A DNA stretch of 64,000 nt from Nostoc sp. UHCC 0870. Lineage in GTDB: Bacteria > Cyanobacteriota > Cyanobacteriia > Cyanobacteriales > Nostocaceae. The first letter of the stretch is position 1, and each line of letters begins with the position of its first letter. Positions 53,552-60,908 of the stretch are shown in pieces. The notes beneath the pieces were generated by a model. That model was not told where the DNA came from. It did not search any database and was given only the letters and a program-made list of their open reading frames with translations. The translations under genes and the position numbers were made by a program. The DNA lies in contig NZ_CP091913.1 of the NCBI RefSeq assembly GCF_022063185.1, positions 4,042,001-4,106,000 on the forward strand, written 5' to 3'.

Positions 53552-55036
53552 TTACTTACCACGCCATAGACTTTGCAACTTCTGAAAAATCTTGACTACT
53601 CTTTCTTCTAGCCATACCATAGCACGATCAAGCAATTCTAAAATTTGCTCTAGTATATGCTTTTCGTAACTTACTGAAGTAGCTTTAGTTTCTATCCAGT
53701 CTGGTTGGATTTCTTCTTTATCAAGTTGCTGTGATGAAATTTGTCCTCTTTCACTGTCCGTTTTCAAGGGAGAGATAGCAGTTTGAGTTTGTTTGATGGT
53801 GGTGATTTTTCCAGATGTTTGATGAAGACGGGTGAGGTGGCTGGGTTGTTTTTTGAGTGACAGTAAATTAGAGTCGGTTTTTGATGTTGGGCTAGGAACA
53901 ATAGCAGGATTTATTTTTAATGATGCTTGAGTTTTTTCTTCAGCAATATTTGCAGTATCACCATACAAATCACTCCAATTTAGCCACGGTTCTTGATTGC
54001 TGTTAGATAATGCTTTATCTTTAGCACCTCGTGCATTTAAGTTTTTACTTTTACCGATACTAAAAAAGTAATTTACTGCTGCTTCAATTAAAGCGGAGAT
54101 ATTGAATTTTTGAGCTTCCAAACTATCAGCAGTAACCGCTATATCTCCCCTAGCGGCTAGCTGTTCTTTCCCATAAACAAAAATATTGATTTGAGTCTGG
54201 GTGACTCGCATGATTTCTTGGCTAGGAAGAATAGTTTTTGCTTCCAACTGAGCAAATGCTGTGTCTAGAGAAGGAATGATTTTACTAGTGTTGAGTAAAT
54301 TAAGTATGCTCTCAGTTGGGAAGGGAAGTTTAACTATATTTTTGCCAGTTAATTTGGTAAATACACGCTCAAATTCTGCTAATAACTTTGCTTTTGGGTG
54401 ATTTTCTGGTAAATGTAAATCCTGGAAATAATTAGCAAGTTCACTAATAATTCTGTCAGATAATTTTGCTTGTTGTTGTGGTGTTAAAATATCCAATATT
54501 TGATTCTCGATGCTCACAAGTACCAACTGGCGATTCAGCAAATCTGTGCCAATTCCTCTCACTACTGAAAGGTGACAGTTAAGAATATCATGTTGGTTGC
54601 TAGGTATAATACTTGGTGCTGTTTTGTTGGGAATAGTTAAGGGTTGAGAAATATCAGATTTATTTGTGGGATGATCAAAAAATTTCGCCCAAAACGACTG
54701 CAAAGGTTTCAATAATTTGGATATGTTTCTAGAAGTAACTGTTGTTTCTTCTTTGGGAAGATGCTGCACAGCCTCTAGTATGTGTTGAATGGGTGTATCA
54801 GCAGAGGGATGATTTGGCGATAACTTTGGCTGAGTAGGTGGTGCTTTAGAGTACAGTATTTTTACAGATGAATCAGCCGATTGCAAAAATAAATACACAG
54901 GATACAGTATTAATTCCACACCCCACTTAGTCGCAACTTGCAAATGTCGGAAGGTGCTTTCCCACTGTGTTGTCAACCGCCGAGATTGCTGGTGGACAAG
55001 GTTAAAGAGTCTACTTTGATAACGACCAGAAGACAT
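53552..55036 (-). CDS. Hypothetical 494-residue protein, Nostoc-type
   Basis: A 494-residue protein that I do not recognise. The N-terminal 60 residues are basic with an amphipathic/hydrophobic stretch (WGVELILYPVYLFLQSA) that could associate with membrane. Low-complexity Ser/Thr/Pro/Lys segments follow (about 68-125, and 340-445). Two well-ordered helical blocks (LNRQLVLVSIENQILDILTP, about 190, and AALIEAAVNYFF near 330) lie between. The C-terminus is helical with Trp (MVWLEERVVKIFQKLQSLW). Isolated and divergent from the alpha-mannosidase gene by about 170 bases. Confidence 0.65.
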   Translation of the reverse strand: MSSGRYQSRLFNLVHQQSRRLTTQWESTFRHLQVATKWGVELILYPVYLFLQSADSSVKILYSKAPPTQPKLSPNHPSADTPIQHILEAVQHLPKEETTVTSRNISKLLKPLQSFWAKFFDHPTNKSDISQPLTIPNKTAPSIIPSNQHDILNCHLSVVRGIGTDLLNRQLVLVSIENQILDILTPQQQAKLSDRIISELANYFQDLHLPENHPKAKLLAEFERVFTKLTGKNIVKLPFPTESILNLLNTSKIIPSLDTAFAQLEAKTILPSQEIMRVTQTQINIFVYGKEQLAARGDIAVTADSLEAQKFNISALIEAAVNYFFSIGKSKNLNARGAKDKALSNSNQEPWLNWSDLYGDTANIAEEKTQASLKINPAIVPSPTSKTDSNLLSLKKQPSHLTRLHQTSGKITTIKQTQTAISPLKTDSERGQISSQQLDKEEIQPDWIETKATSVSYEKHILEQILELLDRAMVWLEERVVKIFQKLQSLWRGK

Positions 55037-55207
55037 GGTAGTACATTAATGAATTTGAGCCTGATTGAGTTGTGAGACTCCCAGAATAAGGCAAAAATAA
55101 ACATAAAGAATGCTGATTTTGTCAGCTTTTCTTGATCTCAGATGATGGCTTTATTTACGCCACACTGTACTAATAATTATCGTAATTGCTTTAATCTTAA
55201 CGAAAAT

Positions 55208-58200
55208 ATGACTACTCCCCTATCTCATCCCCATAAAAAATTAATCTCAGATGCGATCGCACTATTGCGCGGATACTGTCAAGTTAATTCCCAGTCTACT
55301 TGGTTATACCAAGAATCTGATAGAGATTTTACTAATTTTTTCCCATCAAATTTGTCTGATTGGCAACCTGTTGAGTTAAACGCCAAAGGTAACATTGCTT
55401 GGACAGGAGGACAAAAAGTGCTATGGCTAGTCCAAAAATTCCTAGTACCCCAGAATTTGCACGGGTATCCTCTAGGGGGTTTAGCATTGCGGTTGTCGTT
55501 GTTATGGTGGGCAGACTCAGCCAAGATTTATGTCAATGGGGAATTAGTATTAGAGGGAGATTTATTTGATTGTGCGCCTAGGGTGTTGCTGAGTCCAGAG
55601 GTGACACCAGGGGAAGAATTTACTGTGGCTTTGCGGCTAGTCAGTCCGGGACATTGTGACGGTGCGTTGGTGCGATCGCTACTTATATACGAGTCTACAG
55701 ATTATAATCATCCTGATCCCGGTTTGATCGCCGATGAGTTGGCAATATTGCCGCTATATCTAGAAAAATCCGCCCCAGAAAAACTAGATACTTTAGCATC
55801 CATTATCAATCAATTCCCCACCCATACACCAGAAACCCTCATCACCCTCCGTCAACACCTCATCAAGCACCTGCATACATCTGCATCCGATTTTAAAATC
55901 TACTTACTAGGACACGCCCATCTAGATTTAGCATGGCTATGGCCTGTGAGTGAAACCTGGAATGCAACCCAAAACACCTTTGAGTCAGTCCTCAAGCTAC
56001 AGCAAGATTTCCCCGAATTAATTTTCTGTCATTCCACCCCAGCCATGTATGCTTGGGTGGAAGAACATCGCCCAGATTTATTTAAAACCATTCAACAAAA
56101 AGTAGCGGATGGAGTGTGGGAAGTTGTCGGCGGTTTTTGGGTAGAACCAGACTTAAATTTGATTGCTGGGGAATCCATAGTCCGTCAACTATTGTATGGT
56201 CAACGCTACGCCCAAGAAAAATTCGGCAAGTTGATGAGTGTGGTTTGGCTTCCCGATACCTTTGGATTTTGTGCCACTTTACCGCAGTTTTTGGCTAACG
56301 CTGGCATTGAATACTTTGTCACCCAGAAATTGCGGTGGAATGATACTAATAAATTTGATTATGGGGCTTTTTGGTGGCGATCGCCTGACGGTAGCCAAAT
56401 ATTTAGTTATATGTCTGCACCCATCGGCGAAGGCATTGACCCCGTAAAAATGGCAGCCTATTCTTTAGAATGGCAAGCCCAAACCAATTTAACCGCATCC
56501 CTTTGGCTTCCTGGTGTCGGCGACCACGGCGGCGGCCCCACCCGTGATATGTTAGAAATCGCCCAACGCTGGCAAAATTCGCCATTTTTCCCAGATTTAG
56601 AATTTACAACATCTGAAAAATATCTCCAGGAAATTGAGGCATGGGGCAAGGAGCAGGGAAGAATTTTATCCCAATCCCCAGTCCCCAGTCCCCACTTCCC
56701 CATTTGGGATGACGAACTCTATTTAGAATTCCATCGCGGTTGCTACACCACCCACGCCGACCAAAAACGCTGGAATAGGAGTAGTGAGAATTTACTGTAC
56801 CAAGCTGAACTCTTTGCTACTTTCGCTAAACTTATTTGTGGTGTGGAATATCCCCAAGCCGAAATCGAAACCGCTTGGAAGCAAGTATTATTTAACCAAT
56901 TTCACGATATTTTACCGGGTTCATCAATTACCCAAGTTTATACAGATGCGTTAACTGAATGGGAACACGTCCAACAAACAGGGACGAAGATATTAAAAGA
57001 ATCATTAGAAGCGATCGCATCTCACTTTACCCCATCAGAGCCACCAAATCCCGACAGTGTGCCAATTTTCGTTTTCAATTCTCTCAACTGGCAACGCTCT
57101 GAGGTCGTATCTGTCACCTTACCCACAACCAATCAACAATGGCAAGTTTACGACACTACAGGAAACTTACTCACCTCCCAATTATCTGAAACCTCAAGCC
57201 TACTGTTCCTCGCCACCGAAATTCCCCCAGTCGGCTATCGCTTATTTTGGTTATCCCCCATAGCCACAACATCTCCTTCATCTCATGTCCGCTTGATTGC
57301 TGAAGAAACCCAAAAAAACCCACCCCGCCAAAGCGACACTTTGTCTCCCCTCCCTGCAAGCGGGGAGGGGATTAAGGGGTGGGGTGTAAGGACTACGGGA
57401 AACATAACTAATTTCCCAGACTGGGTTTTAGAAAATGAATATCTGCGGGTTTTAATAGACCCCGACACCGGAGATTTATTAAGTGTCTTTGACAAAACCC
57501 ATCAACGAGAAATCTTAAACGGTGCAGGTAATCAATTACAAGGCTTTAAAGACAGTGGTCAATATTGGGACGCTTGGAACATTGACCCCAATTACACCCA
57601 GCATCCCTTACCAGCAACCCACCTCAAATCTATAGAATGGCTAGAACAAGGACTAGTGCAAACTCGCCTGCGTGTAATGCGTCAATTGGGAGACTCAGAA
57701 TTTTGCCAAGACTACATTTTGCAAGCTGGTTCACCACTATTAAAAATTGCCTCTAGAGTCAATTGGCAAGAAAATCAGGTGTTAGTGAAAGCCGCTTTTC
57801 CTCTCAACGTGACAGCCGACTATGCTACCTACGAAATTCCCTGCGGTGTAATTCGTCGCTCTACTAAACCAGAAACCCCACAGGAAAAAGCTAAATGGGA
57901 AGTCCCCGCTTTACGTTGGGCTGATTTGACTGAAACAACTAATGAGGGTATTTACGGAGTCACCTTACTCAATAATTGTAAATATGGTTACGATGCTCAA
58001 CCCCAACAACTACGTCTCACCCTCCTACGCAGTCCCAATTGGCCTGACCCACAAGCAGACCGAGGCTTACACGAATTTACGTATGCGTTATATCCTCACG
58101 CTGGTAGCTGGGAATCAGCCCAGACAGTCAGACGAGGTTATGAATTAAACATTCCCTTGCAAGTAATCCTAAATCCCACACCCCACGCCCCACTCTCGAA

Positions 58201-58459
58201 TCAAGACAAGCTAAGTTTCTTAAATTTATCAGCCGAAAATTTAGTCTTAATGGCTGTAAAACCAGCAGAAGACGAACCAGATAAACTAATTCTCCGATGT
58301 TACGAGTCACAGGGGGCAACAACAGAGTTATCTTTACAAAGTGATTTAGGCTTAACTCTAGGTGAACAAGTAGATTTATTAGAACGTCCTACTCAAAAAT
58401 TATCATTAGTCGCACCTTGGAAAATAGCTAGCTTTAGAGTTATACCCCCAAGTAAGTAG
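55208..58459 (+). CDS. GH38 alpha-mannosidase
   Basis: A 1083-residue family 38 glycoside hydrolase that removes alpha-mannose residues. Catalytic-domain motifs are GHAHLDLAWLWP (zinc ligands), the nucleophile region GGFWVEPDLNL, WLPDTFGF and the FNQFHDILPGSS stretch. Two in-frame low-complexity inserts come from repeats: SQSPVPSPH at about 56673-56700, before WDDELYLE, and DTLSPLPASGEGIKGWG at about 57340-57387. The ATG at 55208 is chosen over the upstream ATG at 55142, since the extra 22 residues look non-conserved; no ribosome site distinguishes them. It may act on storage, wall or heterocyst-envelope polysaccharide; not shown. Confidence 0.9.
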   Translation: MTTPLSHPHKKLISDAIALLRGYCQVNSQSTWLYQESDRDFTNFFPSNLSDWQPVELNAKGNIAWTGGQKVLWLVQKFLVPQNLHGYPLGGLALRLSLLWWADSAKIYVNGELVLEGDLFDCAPRVLLSPEVTPGEEFTVALRLVSPGHCDGALVRSLLIYESTDYNHPDPGLIADELAILPLYLEKSAPEKLDTLASIINQFPTHTPETLITLRQHLIKHLHTSASDFKIYLLGHAHLDLAWLWPVSETWNATQNTFESVLKLQQDFPELIFCHSTPAMYAWVEEHRPDLFKTIQQKVADGVWEVVGGFWVEPDLNLIAGESIVRQLLYGQRYAQEKFGKLMSVVWLPDTFGFCATLPQFLANAGIEYFVTQKLRWNDTNKFDYGAFWWRSPDGSQIFSYMSAPIGEGIDPVKMAAYSLEWQAQTNLTASLWLPGVGDHGGGPTRDMLEIAQRWQNSPFFPDLEFTTSEKYLQEIEAWGKEQGRILSQSPVPSPHFPIWDDELYLEFHRGCYTTHADQKRWNRSSENLLYQAELFATFAKLICGVEYPQAEIETAWKQVLFNQFHDILPGSSITQVYTDALTEWEHVQQTGTKILKESLEAIASHFTPSEPPNPDSVPIFVFNSLNWQRSEVVSVTLPTTNQQWQVYDTTGNLLTSQLSETSSLLFLATEIPPVGYRLFWLSPIATTSPSSHVRLIAEETQKNPPRQSDTLSPLPASGEGIKGWGVRTTGNITNFPDWVLENEYLRVLIDPDTGDLLSVFDKTHQREILNGAGNQLQGFKDSGQYWDAWNIDPNYTQHPLPATHLKSIEWLEQGLVQTRLRVMRQLGDSEFCQDYILQAGSPLLKIASRVNWQENQVLVKAAFPLNVTADYATYEIPCGVIRRSTKPETPQEKAKWEVPALRWADLTETTNEGIYGVTLLNNCKYGYDAQPQQLRLTLLRSPNWPDPQADRGLHEFTYALYPHAGSWESAQTVRRGYELNIPLQVILNPTPHAPLSNQDKLSFLNLSAENLVLMAVKPAEDEPDKLILRCYESQGATTELSLQSDLGLTLGEQVDLLERPTQKLSLVAPWKIASFRVIPPSK
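56655..56702 (+). repeat. Repeat insert 1 in alpha-mannosidase
   Basis: GGAGCAGGGAAG followed by CCCCAGTCCCC units, matching the intergenic CCCAGTCCCC repeat family (35200, 47940). In frame within the gene. Confidence 0.8.
57318..57391 (+). repeat. Repeat insert 2 in alpha-mannosidase (palindromic)
   Basis: CCCACCCCG...CGGGGAGGGG...GGGGTGGGG: nested C-rich and G-rich blocks able to form a hairpin, resembling the REP-like element core at 52980-53070. In frame, no stop. Confidence 0.75.
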
Positions 58460-58586
58460 AGGTCATGAACTGCGTACACTCTTGTCTGCTTAGAAATTTG
58501 GTGATTCAGACGCGATGAATCGCGTCTCTACATAAGGGCTTTCAGGCTTATTTAAACCTATTTCCTGTTTTTAGCCCTTAATTTGT

Positions 58587-58718
58587 TTAATCTTCATGAT
58601 CATCATAAGGGTCTGCCAATTCCCTGCTAGGAGGGCCGAAAGAAGTGTAAACTCCATACCCAGTAATCCCAACGATGACGACAGCCACAGAAATGATAAG
58701 AACTATTGCGGGTTCCAT
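58587..58718 (-). CDS. psbN: Photosystem II protein PsbN
   Basis: A 43-residue protein of the exact PsbN length, with one membrane helix (IVLIISVAVVVVGITGYGVY) and a C-terminal GPPSRELADPYDDHED. PsbN helps assemble or repair photosystem II and sits in the thylakoid membrane. It is divergent from psbH, as in other cyanobacteria and plastids, with 96 bases between the start codons. Confidence 0.97.
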   Translation of the reverse strand: MEPAIVLIISVAVVIVGITGYGVYTSFGPPSRELADPYDDHED

Positions 58719-58814
58719 AAGTGATTTATAGATTATGAGTGCTATTCTTATAGAATATTACAGAAGATTAAAAAAAGCTTTGGCAACTAATCTTAGGTGA
58801 ATCTTAGGTGAACT

Positions 58815-59003
58815 ATGGCACAACGGACTAGGTTGGGAGATATCCTGAGACCTTTAAATTCTGAGTATGGTAAAGTAGCTCCTGGCTGGGGAACAACCCC
58901 AGTAATGGCTATTTTTATGGGTCTATTTTTCGTGTTCTTGCTGATTATCCTACAACTTTACAACAAGTCAATCCTGATTCAGGATGTCAGAGTAGGTTGG
59001 TAG
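58815..59003 (+). CDS. psbH: Photosystem II subunit PsbH
   Basis: A 62-residue single-span protein (TRLGDILRPLNSEYGKV, then the helix MAIFMGLFFVFLLIILQLYN). It stabilises the QB site and assembly with CP47. The divergent psbN gene and the terminator at 59053 frame it as a monocistronic unit. Confidence 0.97.
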   Translation: MAQRTRLGDILRPLNSEYGKVAPGWGTTPVMAIFMGLFFVFLLIILQLYNKSILIQDVRVGW

Positions 59004-59052
59004 ATAACTAATAGACAGCAACTAAGCTGACATAGTTAGTTAGCAGACCTCT

Positions 59053-59075
59053 ACCCGGCTTGTCCGGGTTTTTTT
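59053..59075 (+). terminator. Rho-independent terminator of psbH
   Basis: ACCCGG/CCGGGT stem with loop CTTGT followed by seven T residues, 50 bases beyond the psbH stop. Confidence 0.92.
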
Positions 59076-59127
59076 GTGTCTTTGCTCCTGAAAAAGTTAG
59101 GCTTAATATGTGAGGGAGTAGGGAATG

Positions 59128-59182
59128 TGATTTTTCACGTTATGTGGAAAAGTTAACGTAAAACCTAACTCCCTAACCCCTT
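59128..59182. repeat. Truncated relative of the 52943 MITE
   Basis: ATTTTTCACGTTATGTGGAA followed by AAGTTAACGTAAAACCTAAC matches the left 50 bases of the 52943 element with few changes. The rest of the element is missing. It lies just upstream of the tatA ribosome site. Confidence 0.7.
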
Positions 59183-59216
59183 CAACTGCATACACATTAT
59201 CAAGAGGAGAAACCGC

Positions 59217-59489
59217 GTGAATATTTTTGGTATCGGTTTACCGGAAATGGCTGTAATTATGACTGTCGCACTATTAATTTTTGGCCCCAAAAAGTTGCCA
59301 GAAATTGGACGAAGTTTGGGTAAAGCAATTCGCGGTTTTCAAGAAGCTTCTAATGAGTTCCAGAGTGAATTTAAGCGGGAAGCTGAACACTTGGAACAGG
59401 CTGTTAAAACTACTGCGGAACTTGAACCCAAGAAAATCGAAGGAATAAAATCGGAGCAGGATAGTGCTGGTTCTTCCCCAGTCGTATAA
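59217..59489 (+). CDS. tatA: Twin-arginine translocase subunit TatA
   Basis: A 90-residue TatA/E-type protein: one membrane helix (PEMAVIMTVALLIFGPKKLP with the hinge FGPKKLPEIGR), an amphipathic helix and a charged tail. It forms the pore used with TatC (9969-10763). The start is GTG at 59217 with AGAGGAG about 9 bases upstream. It is followed after about 30 bases by pth. Confidence 0.93.
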   Translation: MNIFGIGLPEMAVIMTVALLIFGPKKLPEIGRSLGKAIRGFQEASNEFQSEFKREAEHLEQAVKTTAELEPKKIEGIKSEQDSAGSSPVV

Positions 59490-59518
59490 CTGCTGCGAAT
59501 CGATTGACTAGAAAGAAG

Positions 59519-60160
59519 ATGACAGAAACTGTTACGCCATCAGCTTTGGTGATTCCTCAACTCATTGTGGGGTTGGGGAATCCAGAGCCTAAATATGACC
59601 AAACTCGCCATAATATCGGCTTTGCGGCTATTGAAGCTCTAGCGCGTTCCTGGCACATTTCCTTAGCGGAAAATCGCAAGTTCCAAGGAGAATACGGCGA
59701 AGGGACTGCACCGGGAGGGGTCAAAATCCGCTTATTAAAGCCCTTAACTTATATGAATCGCTCAGGACAGTCTATACAAGCGGTGACAAGTTGGTATAAG
59801 TTACCACCGGAGTCTGTGCTAGTGATTTATGATGATCTGGATTTACCTTTAGGAAAAACGCGCCTGCGCCTATCTGGTTCGGCTGGGGGACATAATGGTA
59901 TGAAGAGTGCGATCGCTCATCTTAACACGCAAAATTTCCCCCGCTTACGTATCGGTATTAGTAAACCCAAAGATGCAGCCAATAACGACAACTCAGATAC
60001 TGTTTCCTATGTGTTGGGAAAATTTACCTCAGCTGAAAATCAACTGATGTCTCTTGTACTCCAGTTTGTAGGTGAATGTGTAGAACTGAGCCTCAAACAA
60101 GGAGTAGAAAAGGCTATGAACCGTTGTAATAGTCGTACTATTGAGGTTTCTAAATCTTAA
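59519..60160 (+). CDS. pth: Peptidyl-tRNA hydrolase
   Basis: A 213-residue Pth that recycles peptidyl-tRNA released from ribosomes. The motifs GLGNPEPKYDQTRHNIGF with catalytic H31, PLTYMNRSGQS and YDDLDLPLGKTRLR are present. The ATG at 59519 has AGAAAGAAG just upstream and is preferred over an in-frame TTG at 59504. Downstream of tatA. Confidence 0.96.
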   Translation: MTETVTPSALVIPQLIVGLGNPEPKYDQTRHNIGFAAIEALARSWHISLAENRKFQGEYGEGTAPGGVKIRLLKPLTYMNRSGQSIQAVTSWYKLPPESVLVIYDDLDLPLGKTRLRLSGSAGGHNGMKSAIAHLNTQNFPRLRIGISKPKDAANNDNSDTVSYVLGKFTSAENQLMSLVLQFVGECVELSLKQGVEKAMNRCNSRTIEVSKS

Positions 60161-60205
60161 TTTTTTTTGTTCAGAACTAACACAAAAATAACGTATTTTC
60201 GTCAT

Positions 60206-60258
60206 TACATTCAATCCCCAATCCCCTGTCCCCTGTCACCTGTCCCCTGTCCCCTGTG
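60206..60258. repeat. TCCCCTGTCACC-type tandem repeat
   Basis: CCCCTGT units (about six) between pth and rpsU; the complement of the CAGGTGACAGGGGA repeat within mutS2. Confidence 0.85.
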
Positions 60259-60413
60259 CAGATATATCTTAACTAACAGCGATATACTCACACCCCATCT
60301 GGGGTGTAGTACATCCTGATTGATTCTTCTCAAAAATAATTAGTGGTAAGTCAATGTCGCTTTTCTAGGTGATTTTCCCCAAGCAACACACGTACCCAAC
60401 CGAATTGGCTTAT

Positions 60414-60590
60414 TTAAAAACGTTTTTTACGCCTAGCTGACACTGCTTTCCGTTTGCGTTTTTCTAACGGAGTTTCAAAGTGCCGATGATACTTGACATC
60501 AGCTAATATACCAGCCTTAGATACTTGACGCTTGAACCGACGTAAAGCTGAATCGATTCCTTCGTTCTCTCCTAGAAGTACCTGAGTCAT
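60414..60590 (-). CDS. rpsU: 30S ribosomal protein S21
   Basis: A 58-residue S21 (LLGENEGIDSALRRFKRQVS, RHFETPLEKRKRK, then a basic tail RRKKRF). It binds the 3' end of 16S rRNA and aids initiation. Start ATG at 60590. S21 genes often come as several copies in cyanobacteria. Confidence 0.96.
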   Translation of the reverse strand: MTQVLLGENEGIDSALRRFKRQVSKAGILADVKYHRHFETPLEKRKRKAVSARRKKRF

Positions 60591-60908
60591 TCGTTTGCCT
60601 CGTTTTCCTCATTGAACAACACTTTCCATTGTAATATTAGCCTCAAACTTAGCCAAATTTGTTGAGGTTGTAAGTAAGAACAAGGGCAATTTTTTTTCTG
60701 ATGATTCTGTCTCTGTGATCCTTGAGATGAGAAGAGGATGATCAACTTTTTCTGACAAATAATGATATGCTAATTAAGCATTTTTACTTAGTTCAACGCC
60801 TAATTGCGTAGATGTGATCGCAGTTTGTCGTTAGACATCCCTTGGTATTTTTTCGCAAGCTGTGATCGCTTATACTCCTAAGAGCAGGTTTCACTACACA
60901 AGCGATCG
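60591..60908. other. Divergent spacer between rpsU and the NACHT gene
   Basis: 318 bases carrying the rpsU promoter region and leading up to the NACHT gene ATG. No repeat array or RNA gene is evident; an incomplete HIP1 site (GCGATCG) abuts the NACHT start. Confidence 0.5.
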
